Source of the DNA: Sordaria brevicollis
Lineage: Eukaryota > Ascomycota > Sordariomycetes > Sordariales > Sordariaceae
Direction: 5' to 3'
Assembly (NCBI GenBank): GCA_033439795.1
Contig: JAUTDP010000010.1
Coordinates: 1,240,001-1,304,000, forward strand
Length of the DNA: 64,000 nucleotides
Positions 62,351-64,000 of the stretch are shown here, piece by piece (positions within the stretch are counted from its first letter, which is position 1; the number at the start of each line of letters is the position of its first letter). The position numbers and the translations under genes are program-made. The notes beneath the pieces were generated by a model. The model was not told the DNA's origin. It worked only from the letters and a program-made list of their open reading frames with translations, and searched no databases.

Positions 62351-62355
62351 GCTTC
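62351..62355 (+). repeat. Right 5-bp target-site duplication (GCTTC)
   Basis: Second GCTTC, immediately after the right LTR. Normal-composition sequence follows and leads into the DUF202 gene about 350 bp on. Confidence 0.85.
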
Positions 62356-62705
62356 CCGCCCATGTCGACGATGTCGTGCATCGTGGGGAAGTGATGGGCC
62401 CTGTTCTTGTTCAACTTCAATTGCCTTCAGGTGCACAACATCCTAGAGGTATGACTAGACACTATCAAAAAGAGTCCTCTTTGTTCATATCATGAGGCTC
62501 CAAATCTTCAGGAGCACTTAAATTAAAGCTTGACCTTCCATTCATCTGGGACTAAACCGTTGCGCGATCTGCCCTCCCGCAGCCTCAAACCTTCCGATTC
62601 CGGACTTTGTTGACTTACACCCCGGTGACGACATCCACTGACAAAGGCACAACTTCATAACTTCACAATTCACCACTCTCATTAAAATCAAAACCATTTT
62701 CAACC

Positions 62706-63372
62706 ATGGCTTCAATACTAGAGGTATGTCTGTTTCAATAACCCTACCACACCTCACCACCCATAACTAACACAAACCCAGGCCCTCCAACCCTACCCCG
62801 AAGACCGTCTCCACCTCCGTCTTCACCGCGCCCGCTCCGTCGTCCTCACCAGCCAAGAACTCGTCGAGATCCGCGCCGCCCAACGAACCTTCGAAGGCGC
62901 CTACATGCGCACCGCCCTCTCGCAATTTTCCTTCGCTTTGATCATCCTCAAAATCTTCACGTCTGAATTCTACCCCATCGGCGCTCTCTTTGCCGTCTAT
63001 GGCGCCGCCGTCATATTGGTGGCTATTTATAGGCGGTATGAGGGGAATCGACAGTTTTTTGATCAGGAGGAGGAGGAAGACCTCGACGAGAACGACGGGG
63101 ACGACAATGACAGGAACGGGGTGGCGACGGGGTTTGATGCTGGACAGCAAGGGCTAGGGCAGGGACAGGTACGAGCGGCTGATGGGTTGGGACAGCAGCA
63201 GGGTGGTGGTGGCATGGGAGGAGAGCCCAGAAGAACGCTGGAAAGAAGGAGAACGATCGTGGTGGTCAAGAAAAAGTTTAGGACTAGCGCGAATAGCGTG
63301 GCCTTGTTGACGGGATTAAGTTTTGCGGCGTATGTGGCGTTGATGGTGTTGTTGTGGGATTTGAGTAAGTAA
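62706..63372 (+). CDS. Small DUF202-family membrane protein
   Basis: Function unknown; DUF202 (YidH-like) domains are three-helix membrane modules, also found at the C-terminus of vacuolar VTC polyphosphate proteins. Exons 62706-62723 and 62782-63372 (intron GTATGT...CAG, phase 0) give 202 aa. The six-codon first exon MASILE joins ALQPYPEDRL. The domain shows the typical EIRAAQRTFEGAYMRTALSQ entry, with the Arg-Thr ahead of helix 1 (FSFALIILKIF), helix 2 (IGALFAVYGAAVILVAIY) with YRRYE after it, then a large acidic and Gly/Gln-rich insert of about 75 residues and a last helix (LLTGLSFAAYVALMVLLW). The insert between helices 2 and 3 is longer than usual for the family. Only 356 bp separate the start codon from the RIPed LTR. 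Confidence 0.8.
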
Positions 63373-64000
63373 GGTAAGGGAAGTCAGGTTGGATTAGGCT
63401 GTGCCTCTGTAGGTGGGGCAAAAGATTTTTGTTGGTTAGGATGAGATAACTTTGTTTTCACCTCCTTTCTTGCTATCCGTTCGAGTGATGTCTAGCTACC
63501 AAAGTATGGATCGCATGTGAGTGATGTATTCCAAATTCACGTCCAGAGCCCATGGACATATCAGTCGTTAACACCTATATGTAACGGACAAATTTCGTAC
63601 GAAGCAAAGTCCGATAGATGTTCAAAAAGTCTCGCTAACATATATCATGAGTACCCAAGTTGCAGAGACTCTACACGAGCCCAAGCCTGTTCAAGGCCAG
63701 TCCATCTAGCATATCAAACTTCTACAAACATGAGAGAGAAAAAGACAAAAAAAAACACGAAGAATGGGGGTGAGGAGAAGGTTGTAAAGACACAGAGAAA
63801 ACAAAGCCATGTAATGAACATGATGAATGCAGCTATATATTCGTGTACTCCTGCTGCTCAAATTTTGTGTTTCCCTTCCCCGAAATCCAGTCGCTGACCA
63901 TGACATGATAGAAAAAGAAATTTACCACCCTATAAGTTTTGCCACGAAAAAAAGCCAGATAGGAAACGTGAAAACGACAAATTCCAGAAGTAATAAAAAG
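63373..64000. other. 3' flank of the DUF202 gene; nothing recognised
   Basis: Ordinary-composition intergenic DNA to the window edge, with A-rich runs near 63745-63760. Short frames only. Confidence 0.45.

Noticed and set aside
62542..62760. Minus-strand frame overlapping the DUF202 promoter and first exon
   Set aside because: Antisense to a better supported gene start, and no family resemblance.
1..64000. CRISPR arrays, bacterial operons, 5S or other rRNA genes
   Set aside because: None seen. The genome is fungal, no regularly spaced repeats are present, and I found no 5S rRNA-like sequence, although Neurospora scatters its 5S genes.

Overview
The window is nuclear DNA of a filamentous ascomycete, most likely Neurospora or a very close sordariaceous relative. 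Short GT-AG introns, gene-dense GC-balanced blocks, a recognisable run os-5 / al-2 / cry (as I recall, these lie together on N. crassa linkage group I), and extremely TA-rich blocks in which every old transposon is riddled with CpA-to-TpA changes (repeat-induced point mutation, RIP) all point the same way. The AL-2 protein seems to differ from my memory of N. crassa AL-2 at scattered positions, so I do not claim the species.

Layout. 1-5.6 kb: os-5 (PBS2-type MAPKK, +) converging on a SUR7-family membrane protein (-). 7.6-13.6 kb: one RIP-destroyed Tad-like LINE with a 14-bp target-site duplication. 13.9-18.6 kb: al-2 (-) divergent from an FMP10-like hotdog protein (+). 18.7-26.7 kb: about 8 kb with no gene I can defend, holding one MITE-like element. 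26.7-33.7 kb: cry-DASH, a ZNHIT1/VPS71-like SWR1 subunit, and an unknown three-exon gene, all +. 34.5-48.5 kb: MON1 (-), DOP1 (+), TGS1 (-), GRASP (+), OST2/DAD1 (-). 48.9-62.35 kb: a minus-strand Ty1/copia element (168-bp LTRs, TSD GCTTC) split by a plus-strand chromodomain Ty3/gypsy element (239-bp LTRs, TSD ATAAC), everything RIPed, with a RIP-mutated tRNA-like sequence inside. 62.7-63.4 kb: a small DUF202 membrane protein.

Functionally the block mixes light and stress biology (cry, al-2, os-5) with endomembrane housekeeping (DOP1, MON1, GRASP, OST2, SUR7), plus chromatin (VPS71) and snRNA cap (TGS1) factors.

The most unusual signal is at gene ends. Four genes stop at TAG but stay open in the same frame for 56-83 further codons. 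At TGS1 the stop context is TAG-CAA-TCA, the CAR-YYA type known to promote stop-codon readthrough. Exon boundaries below were deduced by eye from splice motifs and frame; no alignment or search was run.
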